Position numbers and translations under genes: made by a program
NCBI GenBank assembly: GCA_000435335.1
Contig: FR891327.1
Coordinates: 1-18,746 of the forward strand
Direction: 5' to 3'
Length of the DNA: 18,746 nucleotides
Source of the DNA: Clostridium sp. CAG:964
GTDB taxonomy: Bacteria; Bacillota; Clostridia; Oscillospirales; Acutalibacteraceae
Notes under the pieces: generated by a model
Told to the model about the DNA's origin: nothing
Database searches by the model: none
What the model saw: only the letters and a program-made list of their open reading frames with translations
Shown here: piece after piece, positions 1 through 5,691 of the stretch
Layout of the letters: every line of letters starts with the position of its first letter
Position numbering within the stretch: the first letter of the stretch is position 1

Positions 1-178
1 TGCTTAGAAACTCCCTTGCCTTATCAAACATATAAAAACTTTGACCATAGTCTTTAGCAGTTCTATGAGTTTTTGTAACACTATCATATCTAAATTGCAT
101 AGGATCTACATGTCTATCTTCTGTCCAACCGGATTTCTTTAAAATTGAGATAACCTCTTGGCGTTCTTGTTCTGTCAT
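1..178 (-). CDS. SUKH-3-like immunity protein, N-terminal part (cut by window edge)
   Basis: The minus-strand frame opens with ATG at 178 and runs 59 codons off the left edge without a stop. A strong GGGGG-type ribosome site (AGAGGGGG) lies about 10 bases upstream. The visible residues contain LKKSGW followed by TEDRHVDP at about residues 14-26 and end with a MFDKAREFLS stretch. This matches the layout of SUKH-3 domains: a helix ending in GW, a basic Arg-hydrophobic-Asp segment, and a later helix ending in FL before the first core glycines. SUKH proteins commonly act as cytoplasmic immunity proteins that neutralise polymorphic or contact-dependent toxins. The diagnostic C-terminal half is missing, so the family call is tentative. 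A toxin partner, if present, would lie outside this window. Confidence 0.55.
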   Translation of the reverse strand, partial: MTEQERQEVISILKKSGWTEDRHVDPMQFRYDSVTKTHRTAKDYGQSFYMFDKAREFLS

Positions 179-239
179 TATAATAATCCCCCTCTGTTAA
201 ATACACAGCAATTTTATTTTTATGTATCTTAATGCCACT

Positions 240-269
240 ATAATACCACATATTGGTTTAAATAATCAA
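240..269 (-). promoter_or_regulatory. Candidate sigma-A promoter for the SUKH-3-like gene
   Basis: Read on the minus strand, TTGATT (264-269) and TATTAT (240-245) are separated by 18 bases, about 62 bases upstream of the ATG at 178. The hexamers are close to consensus but the surroundings are very AT-rich. Confidence 0.4.
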
Positions 270-327
270 GCCTTTATTTAATGAAATAATACATATTTAT
301 GCTTTTTTATTAAGTTTCAAACTGTAT

Positions 328-356
328 TTGACCAAACATATAAAATATAGTATAAT
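328..356 (+). promoter_or_regulatory. Sigma-A promoter for the zinc-ribbon membrane protein
   Basis: TTGACC (328-333) and a perfect TATAAT (351-356) are spaced by 17 bases. The expected transcript start is near 363, leaving a leader of about 32 bases before the ATG at 395. This is the cleanest housekeeping promoter in the window. Confidence 0.75.
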
Positions 357-394
357 CAATAAAGATATTACAGAGGAAACAAGGTGTGCTTTTA

Positions 395-784
395 ATGAAG
401 ATTTGCAGCTATTGCGGTAAACAAATTGACTATAACCATACATATTGCAGCGAAAGCTGTGAGGAAAACACCTTTCTGTTTTACAAGAACAGAAGAAAAT
501 TTCAGCTTTTGTTTAACATCGCAAGTATTTTTTGTTTTATAGTTATAATGTTGGGTACTTTTATAGGATTGCTTACACAAGAATTAAAGTATGGGTTACT
601 TTTTGCCAGCCCCGGCGGCATACTTATAGGAATAATATATGCCGTTCTTCCATACTATGGACTGGATGAGCAAATACGCTATAAGGGTATTGTGGCATCT
701 AAAAAAACCGTAAGAATCATCGGTTCGGTTTTGGCTGTGCTGTGCACTGTTTGTTTTGTGGCAGGATTTATTATTCCTTTTTAA
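395..784 (+). CDS. Small zinc-ribbon membrane protein, function unknown
   Basis: The 129-residue product starts with a short cytoplasmic-type zinc ribbon: C-X2-C at residues 4-7 (CSYCGK) and a second C-X3-C pair at about 17-21. About three hydrophobic segments follow, near residues 37-60, 66-88 and 106-128. Fusing a tiny zinc ribbon to membrane helices is common in uncharacterised Firmicute proteins, but I recognise no named family. I chose the ATG at 395 because AAGGTG sits 8 bases upstream. A GTG at 386 is in frame, with AGAGG before it, and would add three residues. A strong promoter lies just upstream. The stop is followed by a hairpin (804-842) that also covers the ribosome site of the next gene. 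Confidence 0.7.
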   Translation: MKICSYCGKQIDYNHTYCSESCEENTFLFYKNRRKFQLLFNIASIFCFIVIMLGTFIGLLTQELKYGLLFASPGGILIGIIYAVLPYYGLDEQIRYKGIVASKKTVRIIGSVLAVLCTVCFVAGFIIPF

Positions 785-803
785 AGTAAATATGCATAAA
801 ACA

Positions 804-850
804 ACCTCCCTTGTACAATAATAGTTACAGTACAAAGGAGGTACTTTTTT
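804..850 (+). terminator. Terminator-like hairpin that contains the next gene's Shine-Dalgarno site
   Basis: Bases 804-816 pair with 830-842 at 12 of 13 positions around a 13-base loop, and a T-rich tail (ACTTTTTT, 843-850) follows. The 3' arm is AAAGGAGGT, the ribosome site for the ATG at 851. The element could end transcripts from the 395-784 gene, hide the ribosome site in read-through RNA, or do both. Confidence 0.6.
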
Positions 851-1072
851 ATGTTAGACAAAATTGCTCTTACTCTACTGGTTATTGGTGGAATTAACTG
901 GGGTTCAATCGGTATTTTCCAGTTTGACTTTGTTGCTTGGATATGCGGCGGTCAAACAGGTATGATTAGCCGTATTGTGTACACTCTGGTTGGACTGTCA
1001 GCCCTGTGGTGCATTTCGCTTTTATTCAGAGAAAAAAGCGACCGAGACGGTATTGTTACATCATCAAATTAA
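851..1072 (+). CDS. DUF378 family small membrane protein
   Basis: The 73-residue protein has two hydrophobic segments (about 5-25 and 38-60). It carries the features I associate with DUF378 (YuzA-like): an N-terminal LDKIALTLLVIGGINWG, then a short Phe-rich loop, a GG turn and RIVYTLVGLSALW. The function of the family is unknown; the proteins are small integral membrane proteins. The start is fixed by AAAGGAGGT at 834-842, 8 bases before the ATG. That ribosome site is buried in a hairpin (804-842), so translation of long transcripts may be restrained. The gene is followed by a strong hairpin at 1128-1176 that separates it from the converging gene on the other strand. Confidence 0.85.
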   Translation: MLDKIALTLLVIGGINWGSIGIFQFDFVAWICGGQTGMISRIVYTLVGLSALWCISLLFREKSDRDGIVTSSN

Positions 1073-1127
1073 ATTAACTGCATAAAACCAACAGGCATTT
1101 ATACAGTTAAATCATAGGTAAAATAAC

Positions 1128-1198
1128 CGCCACCCAAAGCACTTGGCAGATGCCGACTTAAATGCTTTGGGTGGCGTTGTATAATGTTATACTTTTTT
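1128..1198. terminator. Terminator between converging genes
   Basis: A perfect 14-bp inverted repeat (1128-1141 with 1163-1176) has a smaller GGCA/TGCC hairpin in its loop. On the plus side a second small palindrome (GTATAATGTTATAC, 1179-1192) and TTTTTT (1193-1198) follow. On the minus side the tail is only moderately T-rich (GTTATTTTACC). It lies between the plus-strand gene ending at 1072 and the minus-strand gene ending at 1210, so it probably serves both. Confidence 0.65.
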
Positions 1199-1209
1199 AG
1201 GCTGCTTTA

Positions 1210-1911
1210 TTACTCGGAGTCTGATTTTTTCTTTGCCAAGGAGTCCCTAAGCTTTATAGGCATTAGATCCAGCAGAAAAAGCATAAAGCCTATTGCAACA
1301 AAGCATACAAATATCATCAATAGAGTTGCAACTGTGTTTACGGCACCGTTAGCCACAACATCGTAAAAGGTGTAAGGATATGCCTTTTCAAACGGATAAG
1401 GATATTGAGTAAACAGCTTTAGTTTACCGTCAAGCAGAAGCACTACAACATAAACATACACTGTATAGAGTATTTCCGGTATAAGCCATATAAACGGAAA
1501 AAACAGTTTAAAGCTGCCTTTTTTGTCAAACAGCAAATAGTCAAGCAGCAGCAAAGCAGGCATTACATATGTAATCATATTTGTTACAAAATACCTATGC
1601 CAATTCGGGATTGCATTTCCGTTAATAAGAAAATGGTCAACAGCACATATGCCGATAAACGAAAGTAAAATAGTTCCCTTCAGCCAAGGGGCTATACAGG
1701 TTTTATCTTTTTTAGTATTATTAATTTGCCAAAACGAAAGTACATAATAGTAAACAACCGCCACAAACAGCATTATGGTTGAAAACAAGCCGACCTGCTT
1801 CACTTGGAAGCCTCCGGTAAATATTTGCAGTCTTGCCAACAGCAGCAGCGTACCTCCCATTGCAATTATCATTCTTAAAAAAACAGCCAAGGGCTTGTAA
1901 TTAATGTACAT
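1210..1911 (-). CDS. Pr6Pr-like multi-pass membrane protein
   Basis: The 233-residue product is very hydrophobic, with six likely transmembrane segments (about 8-27, 40-61, 76-95, 108-127, 135-159 and 192-218). It shows the layout I know for the predicted six-transmembrane Pr6Pr family: a short aromatic HRYF segment before the fourth helix, then a LLLLDYLLFDKKG-type helix end, and later a YPYPF motif followed by a FYDVV stretch and the last helix. The biochemical role of the family is not established. The tail KLRDSLAKKKSDSE is charged and probably cytoplasmic. The ATG at 1911 has AAAGGAA about 8-9 bases upstream. It is transcribed away from the 2097 gene, with a dyad at 1931-1966 between them. 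Confidence 0.65.
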   Translation of the reverse strand: MYINYKPLAVFLRMIIAMGGTLLLLARLQIFTGGFQVKQVGLFSTIMLFVAVVYYYVLSFWQINNTKKDKTCIAPWLKGTILLSFIGICAVDHFLINGNAIPNWHRYFVTNMITYVMPALLLLDYLLFDKKGSFKLFFPFIWLIPEILYTVYVYVVVLLLDGKLKLFTQYPYPFEKAYPYTFYDVVANGAVNTVATLLMIFVCFVAIGFMLFLLDLMPIKLRDSLAKKKSDSE

Positions 1912-1930
1912 ATTAAATCAATTCCTTTAG

Positions 1931-1966
1931 TATTTATACCGATTAAAAATATGGCCGGTATAAGTA
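1931..1966. repeat. Imperfect 11-bp inverted repeat between divergent genes
   Basis: TATTTATACCG (1931-1941) and CGGTATAAGTA (1956-1966) are inverted copies matching at 10 of 11 positions, with 14 bases between. The dyad lies 20-55 bases upstream of the minus-strand start at 1911 and directly next to the -35 region of the plus-strand promoter. That position would suit an operator acting on both genes. A role as an RNA hairpin in the minus-strand leader is also possible. Confidence 0.45.
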
Positions 1967-1995
1967 TGGCAATATATTTTAAATTGTGTTATAAT
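1967..1995 (+). promoter_or_regulatory. Extended -10 promoter for the DUF6472-like gene
   Basis: TGTTATAAT (1987-1995) is an extended -10 element with a perfect TATAAT. The -35 position 17 bases upstream (TGGCAA, 1967-1972) is poor, as is usual for extended -10 promoters. The expected start near 2002 gives a structured leader of about 95 bases. Confidence 0.6.
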
Positions 1996-2096
1996 TTTTA
2001 GAGTTGGTTTAGCAGCCATGCTTCGGCGAAATTTGCAAACCACCTGTTTTACTGTAATACACACTACTTCGTAATAATTAAGAGGTGATTAGCTTT

Positions 2097-2279
2097 ATGT
2101 CAGGCAAATCTAATTGTGAGCATTGTGCAAATTATGTATACGATGAAGAATATGACTGCTATATTTGTCAGGTGAATTTAGACGAGGACGAGTTTGTCAA
2201 ATTTATGCAAAATACATTCGACAACTGCCATTACTTTAAATTTTACGATGAATATAAAATGGTTAAAAAGCAAAATTAA
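2097..2279 (+). CDS. Small cysteine-rich DUF6472-like protein
   Basis: The 60-residue soluble protein has five cysteines: a C-X2-C pair in NCEHCANYVYDEEYDCYIC at about residues 7-10, two more near 21-24, and one in the DNCHYF segment. The four N-terminal cysteines are placed to bind a metal, probably zinc. The sequence between them, the acidic NLDEDEF stretch and the closing YDEYKMVKKQ match small clostridial proteins I know as DUF6472; their function is unknown. AGAGGTG (2081-2087) stands 9 bases before the ATG at 2097, so this start is preferred over the in-frame GTG at 2085, which lies inside that ribosome site. A strong intrinsic terminator follows at 2371-2400. Confidence 0.75.
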   Translation: MSGKSNCEHCANYVYDEEYDCYICQVNLDEDEFVKFMQNTFDNCHYFKFYDEYKMVKKQN

Positions 2280-2370
2280 TTGCAGCATACCATACAGAGC
2301 AAACCGGTTATCCCCCCAATTGATTTGCTGTACCTCATTATTCTAACAATAAAGCTCAATTCTGTATTTA

Positions 2371-2400
2371 AGAGGCAGGCAGCAGCCTGCCTCTTTTTTT
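2371..2400 (+). terminator. Intrinsic terminator of the DUF6472-like gene
   Basis: AGAGGCAGGC (2371-2380) and GCCTGCCTCT (2385-2394) form a perfect 10-bp GC-rich stem with a 4-base loop, and the run of T continues to 2400. The T-run is on the plus strand; the minus-strand tail (TTAAATAC) is poor, so proS may not end here. Confidence 0.9.
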
Positions 2401-2401
2401 A

Positions 2402-4129
2402 TTAAAATTTATATTGATCGAGCATGCTTTGAACCATATTTTTAATTTCTGCCGCTGCATTTTCCACCGGCAAATCGCCCTCGTAGGATTTATCTCTGTA
2501 AGAAATTTCGTAGCAATTTCTGTCAAGAGTTTTCGGGCTTACCACTACCCTTACAGGTACGCCGAACAAATCGGCATCGGCAAACATAAAGCCCGGTCTA
2601 ACAGGTCTGTCATCGTACAGAACCTCTACACCCATATTTGTAAGCTCACTGTAAAGTCCCTCACAAGCGGCAGAAACTCTTTCGTCCTTTGCCTTTAGGT
2701 TACATATCTCTACTTGCCATGGAGCTATAGGCATTGGCCAGATAGGGCCGTAATCGTCATGACTTTCTTCGCAGATAGAAGCTGCAAGCCTGCCTACGCC
2801 TATACCGTAGCATCCCATTATAGGATTCTGTGCCTTACCTTGATTATCCAGGTAGGTCATATCCATTGCCTTTGTATATTTAGTGCCCAGCTGGAATATA
2901 TTGCCGACCTCAATGCCACGCTTAATGGTTACAATCGGCTTTCCACATTCCGGACAAACTGCACCCTCATATATTTTTGCAACATCTGCATATTCAACCT
3001 CGCCCACATCTCTGCCAAGGTTAATGCCTGTGTAGTGGTAGTCTGCCTCATTTGCACCGCATACCATACTGTTAATTCCCTTTAGTGAGCTGTCATATAC
3101 TGCAACAGCCTTGTCTGTAAGACCTACCGGCCCGATAAAGCCCGGAACAATACCGCACTCCTCTGTAACAATGTTCTGTGCAGGGTGAATTTCCTCACCT
3201 AAATAATTTCTAAGCTTTGTTTCATTTACTTCCAAATCGCCACGGATAAATACCACAACATATTCATCGTTGGCGTTTTTCTGATAAACAACAGCCTTGC
3301 CAAAGCTTTTTGCGTCTGTATTTAAGAATTTGCATAGGTCGTCAATGGTTTTAACCTTTGGTGTATGGATTTTTTCAAGCGGCTTTACTTCCCCCGACTG
3401 ATTTTCTATTAAGCAAGGAGCTGCCTCCATATTTGCTCTAAAGCTGCACTCAGGGCAAATTGCCAAAGAATCCTCACCAATATCTGTAAGCAGCATAAAT
3501 TCGTGAGAAACACTGCCGCCCATCATACCGCTGTCTGATTTTACGGATATAACATTTTTTGCACCGACACGCTTAAAAATACGCTCATATGCTTTAAATG
3601 CCTTTTCGTAGTACTCCTCCAAATCCTCTTGAGATGTATGGAAGGAATATGCGTCCTTCATTGTAAACTCACGCACTCTGATAAGACCGCCTCTTGCTCT
3701 TGGCTCGTCGCGGAATTTTGTTTGGAATTGATAAATCATAAACGGATAATTAGTATATGACTGAGCTGTGTCTTTTGCTAAATGCACAGCGGCCTCTTCG
3801 TGTGTCATTCCAAGAACCATTTTATTATCATTACGGTCGGTAAATCTTGCCATTTCACTGCCAATGCTGTAATATCTGCCTGATTCCTCCCACAAGCTTG
3901 CAGGCATAACAACCGGAAACAATACCTCCTGACCGTCAATATTATCCATTTCCTCACGAATAATATTTTCTATTTTCCTTGTAATTCTTTTTGTTGGCAT
4001 AAACAAAGAATATATACCGTTAGCCATATATTTCATATAGCCGCCACGCACCATTAGCTTATGGCTTTCTATTAAACAGTCAGATGGTGCATTCTTAAAT
4101 CTTTCGCCTAAAAGCTTAGAAACCTTCAT
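2402..4129 (-). CDS. proS: Prolyl-tRNA synthetase (bacterial type, with editing domain)
   Basis: This class II aminoacyl-tRNA synthetase attaches proline to tRNA-Pro in the cytoplasm. The 575 residues match the usual bacterial length of about 570. Motif 2 is clear at about residues 140-165 (FRDEPRARGGLIRVREF, then MKDAYSFH). An inserted YbaK-like editing domain, which removes mischarged alanine in this family, spans about 225-400. Motif 3 follows at about 440-455 (GCYGIGVGRLAAS), and the C-terminal anticodon-binding domain fills the rest. GGAG lies about 10 bases before the ATG. A promoter is visible at 4247-4275, giving a leader of about 110 bases with a small hairpin but no T-box, so the regulation common for synthetase genes in Firmicutes is not seen here. 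Confidence 0.97.
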   Translation of the reverse strand: MKVSKLLGERFKNAPSDCLIESHKLMVRGGYMKYMANGIYSLFMPTKRITRKIENIIREEMDNIDGQEVLFPVVMPASLWEESGRYYSIGSEMARFTDRNDNKMVLGMTHEEAAVHLAKDTAQSYTNYPFMIYQFQTKFRDEPRARGGLIRVREFTMKDAYSFHTSQEDLEEYYEKAFKAYERIFKRVGAKNVISVKSDSGMMGGSVSHEFMLLTDIGEDSLAICPECSFRANMEAAPCLIENQSGEVKPLEKIHTPKVKTIDDLCKFLNTDAKSFGKAVVYQKNANDEYVVVFIRGDLEVNETKLRNYLGEEIHPAQNIVTEECGIVPGFIGPVGLTDKAVAVYDSSLKGINSMVCGANEADYHYTGINLGRDVGEVEYADVAKIYEGAVCPECGKPIVTIKRGIEVGNIFQLGTKYTKAMDMTYLDNQGKAQNPIMGCYGIGVGRLAASICEESHDDYGPIWPMPIAPWQVEICNLKAKDERVSAACEGLYSELTNMGVEVLYDDRPVRPGFMFADADLFGVPVRVVVSPKTLDRNCYEISYRDKSYEGDLPVENAAAEIKNMVQSMLDQYKF

Positions 4130-4246
4130 AAATTCATTCTCCTACATCTTACTTTTTAGAGTGCTGTACAACTACAGCAAAGGAACAACTATATAACATA
4201 TTTACTAAAATACGCCATATTTTCTCTTGTTTTTACATACTAATAT

Positions 4247-4275
4247 ATATTACCACCTTAAAATAGAAAAGTCAA
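4247..4275 (-). promoter_or_regulatory. Sigma-A promoter for proS
   Basis: On the minus strand TTGACT (4270-4275) and TAATAT (4247-4252) are spaced by 17 bases. A start near 4240 gives a leader of about 110 bases. That leader contains a hairpin (4162-4179, TGCTGTA/TACAGCA) and no T-box motif. Confidence 0.6.
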
Positions 4276-4634
4276 TTTAACTGTACTATTTTAAACTGAA
4301 TTTTTAAACTTTTATTATTCTACACAACTAACCTCAAAAAAAGCCGTACTGCTTTTTCGGCATATAATACTGTACCGATTATTTCTAAATATATTTACAG
4401 CACTGAATTTTCTGCTGAAATTTATTAATATAAAAAGCGAAGATGCTGCTTCTGCGGCAAGTGATTTGTCAAAAAGGGCAATTTTCTTCTATGCTGTCAC
4501 CGTACAGCCAAAAACTCTCTGCTTATATTATTAATACATTTAAAAGCAGAGCATCGTTTTTCGGTACTGTAAAAGAGGTTAAGCTCTCTGCGGTTACTGT
4601 AATTTCTGTTATTATAGTTGATATAGCTTTTTTA

Positions 4635-4672
4635 AAAATCAAAACAAGCGGCAAATTAATTATTGCCACTTG
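4635..4672 (-). terminator. Intrinsic terminator of the ppk1-corA operon
   Basis: In minus-strand RNA CAAGTGGCAA (4663-4672) pairs with TTGCCGCTTG (4645-4654) over 10 bp, including one G-U pair, with an 8-base loop, followed by TTTTGATTTT. The G-U pair is a C-A mismatch in plus-strand RNA, so the minus direction is the intended one. It lies about 80 bases after the corA stop. Confidence 0.7.
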
Positions 4673-4749
4673 CTTAAATCAATTTTTTCTCTTTACGGCT
4701 TTAACCAAACTATTGGCACAAAGCATAAATTTGCTTAAAAAGCAACAGT

Positions 4750-5691
4750 TTAAATAATTTTTTTAATTTTAAAAATAATTATACATGCTACAACCACAAC
4801 CACACTAAGGAGTATTACTGCGGGATAGCCGTTTGCAAGCTCAGGCATATTGTGAAAGTTCATTCCGTACCAGCCCGTAATAAGTGTAAGAGGATAAAAT
4901 ATAGTGGAAATAACGGTTAAAAACTGCATATTTTTGTTTTGCTGTTCAGAAACCCTTGACTGATATGTATCCTTTACCTGTGATGAATAATCCAGCAAAT
5001 GTATGGTTCGTCCCAGCAGTCTGTCGGCTCTGTCAGAAATAATTCCGAAATACTTTAGCTTTTTCTTCGCAAAAAAGTTATTTTCGTTTTCCTCCAGCTG
5101 TTTAGACATATCTACAAGCTCGTCGTAGTAGCTTCTTAGTATAAGCAGCTCTTTTCTGATAGGCGACAGCTTTGTTTGAAAATTATCGGACTTGCCGTCC
5201 TCCAGTTCTTCCTCCATACGCATAATAGTATGCTCATACTGCCCAAGCACGCTTAAATCTCTGCTCATTAGCTGAGTCATAAAATTGTAAATAAACATTT
5301 CCCTGCTTTGTCCCTGAGTATTTCTGTTACGCTTAATTCTATTGATAATATTTGAAGAAAAAGCCTCATTATCTATAATGACAATGTTTTTTTGATTAAT
5401 CAGGATTATTACCTTAAATCTGCTGCCCTTAACATCAGGAAGCTTTGGAATATCCAGCGTACCCACTATACATTCCTGCAATGATTCAATTTTACAGAAC
5501 TCAATATTCTGCAAATTAAGCTCACCGTTATAAGCAATGCTCGCCTTTTCTATTGCCAACTGTGCATTAACGGCATTTGTAACAAATACTGCCTCCTGCG
5601 GGTTTGCGTCGTATTCCTCCGGTGTAATTTCACACAGCTCTTGATTCAGGGCGTAAATTATAAGCTTATCCTGTGGTTGAGGTTGAGTCAT
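4750..5691 (-). CDS. CorA-family divalent cation (Mg2+) transporter
   Basis: The 313-residue protein has the CorA plan: a soluble N-terminal domain of alpha/beta and long helices, then two C-terminal transmembrane segments (about 252-272 and 287-307). Between them sits the signature YGMNF at about 273-278, whose GMN motif forms the selectivity filter of CorA channels. The short basic tail KIKKII matches the family. CorA pentamers import Mg2+, sometimes Co2+ or Ni2+, across the membrane; the exact ion cannot be told from sequence. The start ATG overlaps the ppk1 stop by 4 bases (ATGA, 5688-5691), so the two genes are translationally coupled. A terminator follows at 4635-4672. Confidence 0.9.
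   Translation of the reverse strand: MTQPQPQDKLIIYALNQELCEITPEEYDANPQEAVFVTNAVNAQLAIEKASIAYNGELNLQNIEFCKIESLQECIVGTLDIPKLPDVKGSRFKVIILINQKNIVIIDNEAFSSNIINRIKRNRNTQGQSREMFIYNFMTQLMSRDLSVLGQYEHTIMRMEEELEDGKSDNFQTKLSPIRKELLILRSYYDELVDMSKQLEENENNFFAKKKLKYFGIISDRADRLLGRTIHLLDYSSQVKDTYQSRVSEQQNKNMQFLTVISTIFYPLTLITGWYGMNFHNMPELANGYPAVILLSVVVVVACIIIFKIKKII

Larger units (their letters stand above)
4130..4749. other. Intergenic region of 620 bases without a supported gene
   Basis: This holds the proS leader (a 7-bp hairpin with loop CAAC at 4162-4179), the proS promoter (4247-4275) and the corA terminator (4635-4672). The rest, about 4280-4630, is AT-rich with several short inverted repeats, such as CTCTGCTT (4517-4524) with AAGCAGAG (4544-4551). 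Open stretches exist on the plus strand, but they lack a ribosome site or a start codon, and one runs into the converging corA gene. Confidence 0.6.

Noticed and set aside
4130..4250. T-box leader before proS
   Set aside because: No AGGGTGGNACCGCG-type motif or specifier structure is present in the leader.
4293..4530. Long open stretch on the plus strand in another frame, ending in a protein-like SEDAASAASDLSKRA segment
   Set aside because: No ATG and no ribosome site precede it, and the stretch is no longer than AT-rich chance openness allows. A decayed gene cannot be excluded.
4443..4757. Plus-strand reading frame of 104 codons
   Set aside because: It has no good ribosome site, overlaps the end of corA, and runs through the corA terminator. 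Its product is low-complexity and resembles no family I know.
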